Assembly (NCBI GenBank): GCA_900762815.1
Contig: CAAFHX010000041.1
Coordinates: forward strand, 1 to 38,980
Direction of reading: 5' to 3'
Source: Candidatus Avelusimicrobium facis
GTDB lineage: Bacteria > Elusimicrobiota > Elusimicrobia > Elusimicrobiales > Elusimicrobiaceae
DNA length: 38,980 nt
A program made the translations under genes and the position numbers. This document shows, one piece after another, positions 1-7,999 of the stretch. The notes under the pieces were generated by a model. That model made no database searches. It was not told the origin of the DNA and was given only the letters and a program-made list of their open reading frames with translations. Every line of letters starts with the position of its first letter. Positions within the stretch are counted from its first letter, which is position 1.

Positions 1-42
1 AATATCAGAGGAAGATTCCCGACAACATTCCTCGGGAATGAC
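1..42. repeat. Truncated end of a nested palindromic repeat (copy A)
   Basis: Only the right-hand end is inside the window. On the minus strand it begins GTCAT at position 42 and folds as a hairpin with arms TTCCCGA and TCGGGAA around an 8-base loop. The layout, GTCA followed by a short hairpin with a loop resembling GTTGTAG, matches the ends of the copies at 8703-8816 and 13610-13707. The stem sequences differ between copies but remain complementary. Family membership is inferred from this shared layout. Confidence 0.55.
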
Positions 43-90
43 ACTATTTTTATAACCGCCTTGCCTTATTGTTTTTGCCGTTTATTTTTG

Positions 91-140
91 TTTTGTCGTC
101 GTGGAAGTGGACACCCCGATTAAAAACGCTTGCCTAATAT
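91..140 (+). promoter_or_regulatory. Orphan copy of the pilin upstream block
   Basis: This stretch shares GTCGT-GAAGTGGAC, an 8-base variable spacer, then TTAAAA(A)C-CTTGCCTAAT with the blocks at 8844-8890 and 13456-13503, which each lie exactly 59 bases before a pilin-like start codon. Here no pilin ORF follows, and neither the T-tract nor the palindrome of the other two copies is present. It may be the relic of a lost pilin gene, or a repeat that can exist without one. Confidence 0.55.
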
Positions 141-350
141 CAATATACTTACATTTCTGATAAAACAAGTAAATCGGCCTTGTTGTTATGGGACTTTGGG
201 ACGACGGGCGGGCACGAAGCGCAGTGCAAATATACATCCAATAGATGAAAAGCCGTATGTGATACGGTAAAAAGTGTTCGTTTGACGGATGCGACGTGGG
301 AGTATAAAAAGATATAAATAGGCTGTAAATAAAGTTTTAGTCTGGTTTAG
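141..350. other. Non-coding stretch, no gene recognised
   Basis: No frame on either strand gives a convincing protein. The longest open stretch on the minus strand has no recognisable motif. A small perfect hairpin (CCGTAT-GTG-ATACGG) lies near 252-266. The region follows the orphan pilin upstream block, but translation of the plus strand did not reveal a pilin remnant. Confidence 0.4.
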
Positions 351-381
351 GGCGGGGTTAGCGTTTGAAGCCAACCCCGCC
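351..381 (-). terminator. Hairpin downstream of the GH57 gene
   Basis: The arms GGCGGGGTT and AACCCCGCC form a perfect 9-bp stem around a 13-base loop, 10 bases past the stop of the minus-strand GH57 gene. The bases that follow on the minus strand are not a clean T-run, so termination efficiency is uncertain. The position makes a terminator or 3'-protecting hairpin the likeliest role. Confidence 0.45.
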
Positions 382-390
382 TTGGTTTGT

Positions 391-2016
391 TTATTTATAT
401 TGGTTGAGCACTTGGTCTTTGGCCGCGGACGAGTAAACATTGTAATCTATTTGCTGGAAGATGGAGTCGCGTCCTTCCAAGTCGTAGACATAGCCCTCGT
501 TGATGCGGTTGTGTTTGACCTGTTCGTACAGCTCGTTGAAGCGTTTGATGTGGTCCTTGGTCCGCTTGGTGGAATATTCCTTGGCGGTGCCCGTGGTCAT
601 CAAAAACGCCCAATCCGACGATTGCATCAGCAGCAACTCCCGCGCCATTTGGTTTAAGGTGCGTTTGAGCAGCCCGTCCGCCTGCGGGAAGCGGTTGGCC
701 AGCTCGGTCATGCGTTCGGCCGCTTTGATGAGGTGGCGGTAAATCCAGTCATTGCCGGAGTTAAGCCACACATCGTGGTAGCCTTTGTCTCCCCAAGAGG
801 ACATAGAGGGCTGCACCGTTTGGTTGACCGGGTACATTTCCAAATATTCCATGGGGGTAATCAGCTTGATATCGTGCTGGTCGTAGTAGATTTTTTTGAA
901 TAAATATTCCAAAAATTCTATGCCCTCATACCACCAATGTCCGTACAGCTCCGCGTCGTACATAGACACCACCAACGGTTTGCGGTCCATGAGCGTGGAC
1001 AAGTATTCAATTTGTTTTTGGCGGTTGAACATAAAGTTGCCCGCGTGTTGGGCGGCTACCTCGCGCGCTTCGGTCGGGTTGTAGGGGGCCTTTTGGTTCA
1101 AAGGCACCTTGCCCGTAATTTTGTAATATTTCATGCCGATATTGCGGCGGACGCCGTCGCTGTGCAGGTAGGGCTTAATGTAGTCGTAGTCCAAATCATA
1201 CCCCAAGTCGCGGTAGAATTCGCGGTAGCGCGCGTCGCCGGGGTAACCCGATTCGGCGCTCCACACTTGTTGGGCCGATTCCATGTCGCGCGCGAAAGCG
1301 GCCACGCCCGTTTGCGGGCAATACACCGGGGCGTAAATGCCGTATTTGGGGCGCGGCGTGCCGTGCAGAATGCCGTGCGATTCCAGAAAGAAAAAGCGAA
1401 TGCCTTCGTCGCGCAAAAATTTATCGTCGCCGGGGTTATAGGCGCACTCGCCCAACCAAATGCCCCGGGGGCTTTTGCCAAAGCGCAAGCGGTAATCGGC
1501 CGCGGCCACCTTGACCTGCGCGTTGACGCTTTCTTTGTGCACCATCAGCGGAAAGTAGCCGTGGGTGGCGCCGCAGGTGATGATTTCCAACTTGCCCATA
1601 TTTTGGAATTTTTGGAACCCTTCCAAAATGCGGCTGTGGTACACGTTTTCAAATAAATCTTGGAAGCGGCGGAACTTGTCGTAATACATTTGCGCCACGG
1701 CGGCAAACTCCGTGCCGCGGGTGCGCTCTATTTCCTTGGCGGAAAGCTCCGCGCGCTGGTTTAAATAATGTTTAAAACGCTCAATGAGCAGCGGGTCGCT
1801 CATCATATTGCACAAAGGCGGCGTGAGCGACATCGTTAAGCGGAAATCCACCCCTTCGGCTGTCAAATTTTCAAAGACATTGAGCAGCGGCAGGTAGGTC
1901 TCCACCATGGCTTCATAGAACCAATCTTCTTCCAAAAAGTCCGGGTATTCCGGGTGCTTGATAAACGGCAGGTGCGCATGCAGCACCAGCGCAAGATAGC
2001 CTTTTTCTTGTCCCAT
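391..2016 (-). CDS. GH57 family 1,4-alpha-glucan branching enzyme (DUF1957 type)
   Basis: This predicted cytoplasmic enzyme of 541 residues should introduce alpha-1,6 branches into glycogen-like alpha-glucan. The N-terminus carries the GH57 signature LVLHAHLPF (about residues 10-18). Residues around THGYFPLM (151-158) and GIWLGECAYNPG place the likely nucleophile at Glu190, and SMYDAELYGHWW places the acid/base at Asp354; both lie where GH57 branching enzymes have them. The length is normal for the family (about 520-560). The gene starts 2 bases after the stop of the DUF4912 gene, so the two are co-transcribed. The pairing supports a role in storage polysaccharide metabolism. GH57 also contains amylases and 4-alpha-glucanotransferases, but the length and the DUF1957-like C-terminal part favour branching activity. 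No truncation was seen. Confidence 0.88.
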   Translation of the reverse strand: MGQEKGYLALVLHAHLPFIKHPEYPDFLEEDWFYEAMVETYLPLLNVFENLTAEGVDFRLTMSLTPPLCNMMSDPLLIERFKHYLNQRAELSAKEIERTRGTEFAAVAQMYYDKFRRFQDLFENVYHSRILEGFQKFQNMGKLEIITCGATHGYFPLMVHKESVNAQVKVAAADYRLRFGKSPRGIWLGECAYNPGDDKFLRDEGIRFFFLESHGILHGTPRPKYGIYAPVYCPQTGVAAFARDMESAQQVWSAESGYPGDARYREFYRDLGYDLDYDYIKPYLHSDGVRRNIGMKYYKITGKVPLNQKAPYNPTEAREVAAQHAGNFMFNRQKQIEYLSTLMDRKPLVVSMYDAELYGHWWYEGIEFLEYLFKKIYYDQHDIKLITPMEYLEMYPVNQTVQPSMSSWGDKGYHDVWLNSGNDWIYRHLIKAAERMTELANRFPQADGLLKRTLNQMARELLLMQSSDWAFLMTTGTAKEYSTKRTKDHIKRFNELYEQVKHNRINEGYVYDLEGRDSIFQQIDYNVYSSAAKDQVLNQYK

Positions 2017-2018
2017 GG

Positions 2019-2909
2019 TTATTTCCCCTGTTCGCGCGCGGCTTTGATATGCACTTGGCGCGTTTTGTCGCCTTTTTTATTGGAGGCTTTAATCGGCAGG
2101 TCCAGCACGGCGCCGGCGGGCAAGGCTTGGCGCAGCGAGAACTTGCCGTTTTGCAGTTGGATTTCTTTGCCGTTAATCGTTACAAAGGCATTGGGCGAAG
2201 CCGAGCCGTAGACGATGATTTCGCAATCGGCCTGCAGCCAAATATCCTCTTCCTCTTGCGGGGCGGGGGCGGGCACGGTGTGCAGGGCAAAAGAGGTCCA
2301 CGAAGAGCGCGCGGAGCTGGGGGCATTGCCCGCGCCGGCCAACTCGGTCAAGCGCCAGCGTTGGTCCACCACTTGCATCAGTTCACTGGCTCCCATGCCG
2401 ATGCGGTCGGCCCCGCACAGCTGCAGCAGTTTAATAAAGTCGCCCTCTACGCTCATCCATTTGTCGTCTATCACGTCGGACACTTTGCCCGGCGGCAGCG
2501 TGGTGGCGTTGCTGCGGGTCAGCAAAATAAATTGCCCTTGCGGGGTAACAAACCCCAAGTCCGCCACATAGCTGCGGCCCGCTTGCGGAGCGTGGATATA
2601 CCAGCTTTTGGCGTCAAAGATGACGGGCATATCGTAGTAGGCATCGGCATTGGTGCCGTCAAAATAATTTACGCCGGTAATGTCGTAAAGGCGGATGACC
2701 GTGCGGGAATGGTCCAACACTTCACCGTATTGGGCGCGGACGCAGTCAAAGGTTTGGGCGGTAATTTCCCAAAACAAAAACATCCAAGCCGGGTCTTTGG
2801 GAAGCAAATAGCTTTCCGTGGTGCCGTAGCCGGAGGGAATATCCCCCTGGTCTTGGGGCACCGTGGGCCGCACTTGATGAAACGCGGCAGAAGATATATT
2901 TTTTTCCAT
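2019..2909 (-). CDS. DUF4912 domain protein
   Basis: This 296-residue protein has no signal peptide. From about residue 30 it carries the DUF4912 hallmark: ESYLLPKDPAWMFLFWEIT, then a region with VIRLYDITG and a SWYIHAPQAGRSYVADLG core. DUF4912 is often found beside GH57/DUF1957 branching enzymes, and here it is the upstream gene of exactly such a pair. Its biochemical function is not established. The FWEI and YIHAP segments suggest a beta-sandwich, possibly carbohydrate-binding, which is inference only. The start codon has a good Shine-Dalgarno sequence (GGTGAGG) 8 bases upstream. The C-terminal third (about 225-290) reads like a second beta-rich domain with the phrase SASPNAFVTINGKEI. Confidence 0.8.
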   Translation of the reverse strand: MEKNISSAAFHQVRPTVPQDQGDIPSGYGTTESYLLPKDPAWMFLFWEITAQTFDCVRAQYGEVLDHSRTVIRLYDITGVNYFDGTNADAYYDMPVIFDAKSWYIHAPQAGRSYVADLGFVTPQGQFILLTRSNATTLPPGKVSDVIDDKWMSVEGDFIKLLQLCGADRIGMGASELMQVVDQRWRLTELAGAGNAPSSARSSWTSFALHTVPAPAPQEEEDIWLQADCEIIVYGSASPNAFVTINGKEIQLQNGKFSLRQALPAGAVLDLPIKASNKKGDKTRQVHIKAAREQGK

Positions 2910-3078
2910 AGTAAAACCTCACCCTTTTATATTCATTTATCCATACACAAACAAGCCTATTCACTCCATTATATTCTAGCATTTTTTCGCAGCGGTTGGG
3001 GTGTTTGGGTCCGGTGGTTTTGGGGTGCAAGTACGCCCCTGTTTATGTAAAGGCCGTGCCCAACGCGCCAAATTAATG

Positions 3079-3119
3079 TAGAATGAAAGCACAGGCCCCT
3101 TACCCGGGCAGGAGGCACC
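3079..3119 (+). promoter_or_regulatory. Probable promoter and ribosome binding site of tdh-kbl
   Basis: TAGAAT at 3079-3084 is a plausible -10 box, though no clear -35 is visible at 16-18 bases. AGGAGG lies shortly before the ATG at 3120 and fixes the start. The same divergent gap (2910-3119) also serves the minus-strand DUF4912 gene, for which TATAAT reads on the minus strand at 2973-2968. Confidence 0.5.
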
Positions 3120-4157
3120 ATGAAAGCGCTTTGCAAAACCCAACCCGCCAAAGGCGCGGAATACACAGACGTAGACATTCCCCAAATTAAAAAAGACGAA
3201 TTGCTGGTGAAGATTTATAAAACTTCCATTTGCGGCAGCGATATCCCGGTGTACAATTACACCGGCTGGGCACCGCAGCGGATTCCCATTCCGTTTATTT
3301 TCGGCCATGAATTGTGCGGCACGGTGGTGGAGGTAGGGGCCGACGCGTACGGCTTTGAAAAAGGGGATTTTATTTCTATAGAATCGCATGTGTGGTGCGG
3401 GCAATGCTATGAGTGCCGCCACAACCACCGCGACGTATGCGCGCACAACCAAACCATCGGGTTGGACCGCCCCGGCGGCTTTGCCGAATACGCGGCCATT
3501 CCGGCGCGCTGCGGTTGGAAACACAAGGATGAGAGTTTAAAAGACATCGGCTCTATTATGGAGCCGCTGGGCAATGCCGTCTATGCCACCTTGGCCAATG
3601 ACATCAACGGCAAAACCGTATTGGTCAACGGCATGGGCGCACAAGGATTGTTTGCTGCCAATGTGGCTAAGGCCTGCGGCGCGGCGAAAGTCATTGCCAC
3701 GGAGACCTCCGCCTTCCGCAAAAAATTGGCCGAACAAATGGGGGCAGATATCATTATTGACCCGTCCGAAAGCGGCGCCTTGGAAAAAATCATCCGCGCC
3801 TCCGGCGATGAAAAGGGCGTAGATGTGGTCATAGAAATGTCCGGCCACCCGGCGGGTATTGACTTGGCCTTGCGCGCCATCAAGCCGGCGGGGCACTTTG
3901 TGGCGTTTGGCTTGCCCGGCGGGCCGGTTACCTTAGATTACGCCAACCTGATTGTTTTTAAAGGCGTACAAATACAGGGGTTGACCGGGCGGCAAGTGTA
4001 CGAAAGCTGGTACACCATGGACGCCCTGCTGCGCAGCGGCAAGATTGATCCGCGCCCCGTGATTACCCACCAATTTGAAATGAAGGATTTTGATAAAGCC
4101 TTTGCCGCCATGACCGACCCGGAACGCAAATGCGGCAAAGTGATTATGGTGCCATAA
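3120..4157 (+). CDS. tdh: L-threonine 3-dehydrogenase (zinc-dependent)
   Basis: The enzyme oxidises L-threonine to 2-amino-3-ketobutyrate with NAD+. It is a 345-residue medium-chain zinc dehydrogenase. Catalytic zinc ligands are Cys38, His63 and Glu64. Structural zinc is held by Cys93, Cys96, Cys99 and Cys107, the same numbering as in E. coli Tdh. The Rossmann fold glycines are in VNGMGAQGLFAANVA (about residues 165-178). The next gene, 9 bases downstream, is the CoA ligase that consumes its unstable product, which strongly supports Tdh over a sorbitol or generic alcohol dehydrogenase. A strong AGGAGG ribosome binding site precedes the ATG. The enzyme is cytosolic, and no anomaly was seen. 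Confidence 0.88.
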   Translation: MKALCKTQPAKGAEYTDVDIPQIKKDELLVKIYKTSICGSDIPVYNYTGWAPQRIPIPFIFGHELCGTVVEVGADAYGFEKGDFISIESHVWCGQCYECRHNHRDVCAHNQTIGLDRPGGFAEYAAIPARCGWKHKDESLKDIGSIMEPLGNAVYATLANDINGKTVLVNGMGAQGLFAANVAKACGAAKVIATETSAFRKKLAEQMGADIIIDPSESGALEKIIRASGDEKGVDVVIEMSGHPAGIDLALRAIKPAGHFVAFGLPGGPVTLDYANLIVFKGVQIQGLTGRQVYESWYTMDALLRSGKIDPRPVITHQFEMKDFDKAFAAMTDPERKCGKVIMVP

Positions 4158-4166
4158 GGAGAGACT

Positions 4167-5357
4167 ATGAACAAAAAGTTTGATTTTTTGGATGCGGAAA
4201 TTGCCCAGCTCAAGGCGGAGAACCGCTTCATTCATTTGCATGAGCTGCAGTCGGCCCAGTCCCCCGTGGCGGTGATTGACGGTAAGAAAGTGGTCAATTT
4301 GACCTCTAACAATTACTTGAATTTAACCACCCACCCCAAGGTAAAACAAGCCGCCATAGAAGCCATAGAAAAATACGGCATCGGCACCGCCGCCGTGCGC
4401 ACGATTATCGGCACCATGACCATGCACGAGGAATTGGAAAGACGCTTGGCGGCCTTTAAAGGGGCCGAAGCGGCCATTTTGACGCAGTCCGGGTTTACGG
4501 CCAATACGGCCACTTGCCAGTGCCTGATGACTTCGCCGGAGGATGTGTTGATTTCCGACGAACTCAACCATGCCTCTATCATAGACGGCGGACGCTTGGC
4601 CAAGGCCAAAAAAAAGGTCTACCGCCACAGCGACATGGCTCACCTGAAAGAGATTTTGGAAAGTGATGAGGTGAAAAACGCCCGCCGCAAATTATTGGTA
4701 ACCGACGGCGTGTTTAGCATGGACGGCGATATTTGCCATTTGCCCGACATTGTGGAGCTGTGCGACAAACACGGCGTGATTACTATGATTGACGATGCGC
4801 ATGCCTCGGGCGTGCTGGGTGAGCACGGGCACGGCACCGTGGAGTATTTCCATATGCAGGGTAAGGTGGATATCCAAATCGGCACCCTGTCTAAAGCCTT
4901 TGCGGCGGTAGGCGGCTATGTGGCCGGCCCGCAGAAACTGCGCGACTATATGGTGTCTACGGCGCGTCCGTTCTTGTTCTCCAGCTCTCAGCCGCCCTCT
5001 GTCATCGCCACTTGTTTGGCGGGGTTGGACGTGATTGAAAACGAACCCGAACGCCTCCAAAAATTGTGGGATAATACCCATTATTTTAAAACGGCCCTGC
5101 AACAGGCCGGCTTTGACACCGGGCACAGCCAAACCCCGGTAACCCCCGTCATGGTGGGCGACAGCGCCCAAGCCCAAGAGCTCAGCCGCCGCCTGTTTGA
5201 CGAGGGCGTGTTTGCGCTGGCTATCGTGTTCCCCACGGTGCCGCGCGGCAAAGAGCGCCTGCGCACGATTGTTACGGCGGGGCACACGCGGGAAGATTTG
5301 GAGTTTGCCGCCGCTAAATTTGCCAAAGTGGGCAAAGAAATGGGTCTGATTAAATAA
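4167..5357 (+). CDS. kbl: Glycine C-acetyltransferase (2-amino-3-ketobutyrate CoA ligase)
   Basis: This PLP enzyme cleaves 2-amino-3-ketobutyrate with CoA to glycine and acetyl-CoA, completing the threonine degradation begun by the upstream dehydrogenase. It has 396 residues, against about 398 in E. coli. The alpha-oxoamine synthase signatures are present: LTSNNYLNL (45-53), MIDDAHASGVLG (207-218) with the cofactor-contacting Asp and His, and IGTLSKAFAAVGG with the Schiff-base Lys at 243. AGGAGAG before the ATG is the ribosome binding site. Paralogues such as BioF and serine palmitoyltransferase have the same fold, but the tdh neighbour decides the assignment. Confidence 0.9.
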   Translation: MNKKFDFLDAEIAQLKAENRFIHLHELQSAQSPVAVIDGKKVVNLTSNNYLNLTTHPKVKQAAIEAIEKYGIGTAAVRTIIGTMTMHEELERRLAAFKGAEAAILTQSGFTANTATCQCLMTSPEDVLISDELNHASIIDGGRLAKAKKKVYRHSDMAHLKEILESDEVKNARRKLLVTDGVFSMDGDICHLPDIVELCDKHGVITMIDDAHASGVLGEHGHGTVEYFHMQGKVDIQIGTLSKAFAAVGGYVAGPQKLRDYMVSTARPFLFSSSQPPSVIATCLAGLDVIENEPERLQKLWDNTHYFKTALQQAGFDTGHSQTPVTPVMVGDSAQAQELSRRLFDEGVFALAIVFPTVPRGKERLRTIVTAGHTREDLEFAAAKFAKVGKEMGLIK

Positions 5358-5416
5358 GCGGGCCAAGGAATTTAACAGGGCGCGGGGGGCTTCTCTTTTT
5401 TCCTCTCTTAAAATGA

Positions 5417-5446
5417 TAGAATACACATAATGAGCGGAGGAATTTT
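5417..5446 (+). promoter_or_regulatory. Promoter and RBS of the metal ABC transporter operon
   Basis: A -10-like TAGAAT sits at 5417-5422, about 25 bases before the ATG at 5447, and GCGGAGG at 5434-5440 is a strong ribosome binding site. No convincing Zur or MntR palindrome could be recognised by eye, so metal regulation is not shown. Confidence 0.5.
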
Positions 5447-6346
5447 ATGAGTAAAAAAGCCGTTGCCTTGTTTATTTTACTGGCCTTGGCTGCGTTTGGC
5501 GCATGGTGGTTGCGCACGGCGCCGGAGTCCGCCCCGCGCGGGCCGCGCACCGGGGGAAAATTACGCGTGGTCACCTCAGGCTATGTGCCGTATAGTTTGG
5601 CCAAGCAAATCGGCGGAGAGGATATAGAAGTGCAAATGCTGGTGCCCCCGGGCACCGAGCCGCACCATTTTGAGCCCACCCCCGGCGTTATCATCGCCGT
5701 AAAAGAGGCGGATTTGTTTGTGTATACTTCCCCGGCCATAGAGCCGTGGACGCAGGATATTTTGGCCGGGTTGGACGGCGGGCGTGCCCTGGCCGCCGGC
5801 CCGGTGGAAGAGGACCAAGACCCCCATGTGTGGATGACCCCCTACGGCGCCTTGGCCATGGCGCGGCGCATAGCCAACACCTTGGCCGATTTAGATACGC
5901 AGCACGCCGCTAAATACCGCCAAAATTTAAAAACTTTTGAAAAAGAAATTGCCGCCCTGCACCGCGCCTTCCAAGACGGCCTGGCCGACTGCAAAAGCCG
6001 CGCGGTGGTGCATGTGGGGCACTTGGCCTTTGGGGAGTTGGCCCACACGTATGAGTTGGATTTGCGTTCGCTGTCGGGCACTTCGCACCAAGGGGAACAC
6101 TCCGTCAAACGCCTGGCCGAGCTGGTGCGCTTTATCCGCAAGGGGCAGGTGCGCGCGGTGTTTACCGAGGAGTTGGTCTCGCCGGAGTTGGCCCGCACGG
6201 TGGCCGGGGAGACCGGGGTCCGGGTGCTGCCGTTGTATACGGTGGAGGAAGTAAGCAAGCGTGATTTTGAACAAGGCAAAACCTATTTAGACTATATGCG
6301 CCAAAACTTGAAAAATCTGCAAGAGGGCCTGCAATGCAAAGCGTAG
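5447..6346 (+). CDS. Metal ABC transporter substrate-binding protein (ZnuA-like, cluster A-I)
   Basis: This 299-residue periplasmic or membrane-tethered protein captures Zn2+ or Mn2+ and delivers it to the permease. An N-terminal hydrophobic segment (about residues 5-22) acts as signal or anchor; there is no lipobox cysteine. Candidate metal ligands lie in EPHHFEP (His about 72), DPHVWM (His about 127) and VGHLAFG (His about 190), with an acidic residue in FTEELVSPELA. There is only a short acidic stretch and no long His-rich loop, unlike many ZnuA proteins, so Mn2+ cannot be excluded. The 3' end overlaps the ATPase gene by 13 bases, so this is the first gene of a three-gene importer operon. 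Confidence 0.85.
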   Translation: MSKKAVALFILLALAAFGAWWLRTAPESAPRGPRTGGKLRVVTSGYVPYSLAKQIGGEDIEVQMLVPPGTEPHHFEPTPGVIIAVKEADLFVYTSPAIEPWTQDILAGLDGGRALAAGPVEEDQDPHVWMTPYGALAMARRIANTLADLDTQHAAKYRQNLKTFEKEIAALHRAFQDGLADCKSRAVVHVGHLAFGELAHTYELDLRSLSGTSHQGEHSVKRLAELVRFIRKGQVRAVFTEELVSPELARTVAGETGVRVLPLYTVEEVSKRDFEQGKTYLDYMRQNLKNLQEGLQCKA

Positions 6347-7170
6347 TGACTGCCCAAGATTTGTATTTTCAATACACCCGCACCCCGGTGCTGGAACATA
6401 TTTCTTTTGATGTAAAAGCCGGGGACTATGTGGGCATTATCGGCCCCAACGGCGGGGGAAAGACTACTTTACTCAAGTTGATTTTAGGGCTGGAAAAGGG
6501 CCAGGGCGAAATTCGGCTGTTCGGCCAAAAAATCAGCCGCTTCAAAGATTGGCAAAAGATAGGCTATCTGGCGCAGAAGAGCCCGGTGTCGCAGTCGCGT
6601 TTTCCCATTTCGGTGCAGGAAGTGGTGCTGATGGGGCTGTGCTACGATGCCAAGCGCAAAGAAGCCACCGAGGAAAATTTAAAAGAAGTCCGCCGGGCCT
6701 TGGCCCAAACGCATACGCTGGATTTGGCGGAGCGGATTTTTGCCAATTTGTCCGTAGGGCAGCAGCAGCGCGTTTTGCTCGCCCGCGCCTTGGTCAGCCG
6801 CCCGCAATTGCTGATTTTAGATGAGCCTTCCGCCGCCCTGGACGCGGGCAGCCGCGAGATGTTTTTTAATCTGTTGGGCGAGCTCAATACCCGCCACGGC
6901 GTAACGATTTTGCTCATCACGCACGACACGGGCGAAGTGGGCAAATACATTTCCAAATTTATGTATATAGACAAAGAGCTGGTGTTCTTTGGTGATAAGC
7001 AGGCCTTTTGCCACTCCCCAAAAGTGGCCGAAAAATTAGGTGCCTTTACCCAGCACACCATTGACCATTTGCACAATCACGGGCATTGCCCGCTGGGCTG
7101 CCAATGCGAGGAGGTGCCCGGCGGCAGGGGCCACGGGGCAACGCACGGGGCGGAGGCGCAGCATGATTAG
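6334..7170 (+). CDS. Metal ABC transporter ATP-binding protein (ZnuC-like) with His/Cys-rich tail
   Basis: This 278-residue cytoplasmic ATPase energises the importer. Walker A is GPNGGGKTT (about 36-44), the signature motif is NLSVGQQQR and Walker B is LLILDEPSAALD. The domain ends near residue 240. The last 35 residues form an unusual tail rich in His and Cys, containing HLHNHGHCPLGCQC and then GHGATHG, which could bind metal in the cytoplasm and sense or buffer the imported ion. That role is inference. The gene overlaps its upstream partner by 13 bases, and its own 3' end overlaps the permease start by 8 bases, so translation is probably coupled. Confidence 0.87.
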   Translation: MQSVVTAQDLYFQYTRTPVLEHISFDVKAGDYVGIIGPNGGGKTTLLKLILGLEKGQGEIRLFGQKISRFKDWQKIGYLAQKSPVSQSRFPISVQEVVLMGLCYDAKRKEATEENLKEVRRALAQTHTLDLAERIFANLSVGQQQRVLLARALVSRPQLLILDEPSAALDAGSREMFFNLLGELNTRHGVTILLITHDTGEVGKYISKFMYIDKELVFFGDKQAFCHSPKVAEKLGAFTQHTIDHLHNHGHCPLGCQCEEVPGGRGHGATHGAEAQHD

Positions 7171-7999
7171 CGAATTTCTCTCTTATGGTTTTGTGCAGCG
7201 CGGCTTGTTGGCCGGCTCTTTGGTGGCGGTGATTTGCGCCATATTGGGGGTGTTTTTGGTGTTAAAACGCCTCTCGCTCATCGGCGACGGGCTCAGCCAC
7301 GTGTGTCTGAGCGGGGTGGCGCTGGGACTATTGACGCAGACCAGCCCGCTGTATATGTCGGTGCCGGTGGTGCTGGTGGCTTCGCTGGGGATTTTAAAGA
7401 TGATGGACAAGGTAAAAATCTATGGGGACGCCGCCATCGGCATCGTCAGCGCAGCGGGTCTGGCCGCCGGGATTTTGATTACCGCCTTGGCGGGGGGCTT
7501 TAATGCCGATTTGTTCGGTTTCCTTTTCGGCAGCATTTTGACCGTCGGCCGCAGCGAAGTGCTGGGCTGTGCGGTGCTGCTGGCGGCGCTTGGGCTGTTT
7601 TTATTATTTTATTACCGGGATTTGATTGCCGCCAGCTTTGATGAAGCCTTTGCGCGGACGCGCGGCATTGCGGTCAAACGGCTCAATGCGGTGCTGATTG
7701 TGTTTACCTCGCTGGCGGTGGTGCTGGCGTTTAAAGTAGTGGGGATTTTCCTTATTTCCGCATTGATTATCGTGCCCCCGGTGGCGGCGCTGCTGCTGGC
7801 GCGCACCTTTAAGCAGGTGCTTTGCTGGGCCTGCGGCTTGGCGCTGCTGAGCGTGTGGAGCGGGGTGTATTTGTCCTTTGTGTTCAATATTCCCTCGGGC
7901 GCGACGATTATTTTAGTCAATTTACTGCTGCTGGCGGTGGCTTTTGGTGTGTCGCGTCTGGGCCGCAGGTATAAAAAAGGGGAAAAGCATGTTGATTAA
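7163..7999 (+). CDS. Metal ABC transporter permease (ZnuB-like)
   Basis: This 278-residue integral membrane subunit forms the zinc/manganese channel. Many hydrophobic segments (about eight or nine) are visible, beginning with FVQRGLLAGSLVAVICAILG. The ABC-3 family signature appears as LKRLSLIGDGLSHVCLSGVALG near residues 34-55, and FKVVGIFLISALIIVPPVAALLLA lies near the middle. The ATG at 7163 was chosen because translation from here gives the canonical N-terminus; an upstream in-frame start at 7040 lies inside the ATPase gene and would add a hydrophilic extension unlike the family. The 3' end overlaps endonuclease III by 11 bases. Confidence 0.87.
   Translation: MISEFLSYGFVQRGLLAGSLVAVICAILGVFLVLKRLSLIGDGLSHVCLSGVALGLLTQTSPLYMSVPVVLVASLGILKMMDKVKIYGDAAIGIVSAAGLAAGILITALAGGFNADLFGFLFGSILTVGRSEVLGCAVLLAALGLFLLFYYRDLIAASFDEAFARTRGIAVKRLNAVLIVFTSLAVVLAFKVVGIFLISALIIVPPVAALLLARTFKQVLCWACGLALLSVWSGVYLSFVFNIPSGATIILVNLLLLAVAFGVSRLGRRYKKGEKHVD

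Noticed and set aside
188..250. Short open frame starting ATGGGACTT downstream of the orphan block
   Set aside because: It stops after about 18 codons, has no ribosome binding site and no pilin-like FTLIEL sequence.
937..1656. Long plus-strand open frame of 239 codons opposite the GH57 gene
   Set aside because: It is antisense to a well-supported GH57 enzyme, its translation is Val/Ala/His-rich low-complexity sequence, and it has no ribosome binding site or domain.
5400..5446. Zur operator before the metal transporter
   Set aside because: No convincing AT-rich dyad of the Zur or MntR type could be identified; only -10 and ribosome binding site are supported.
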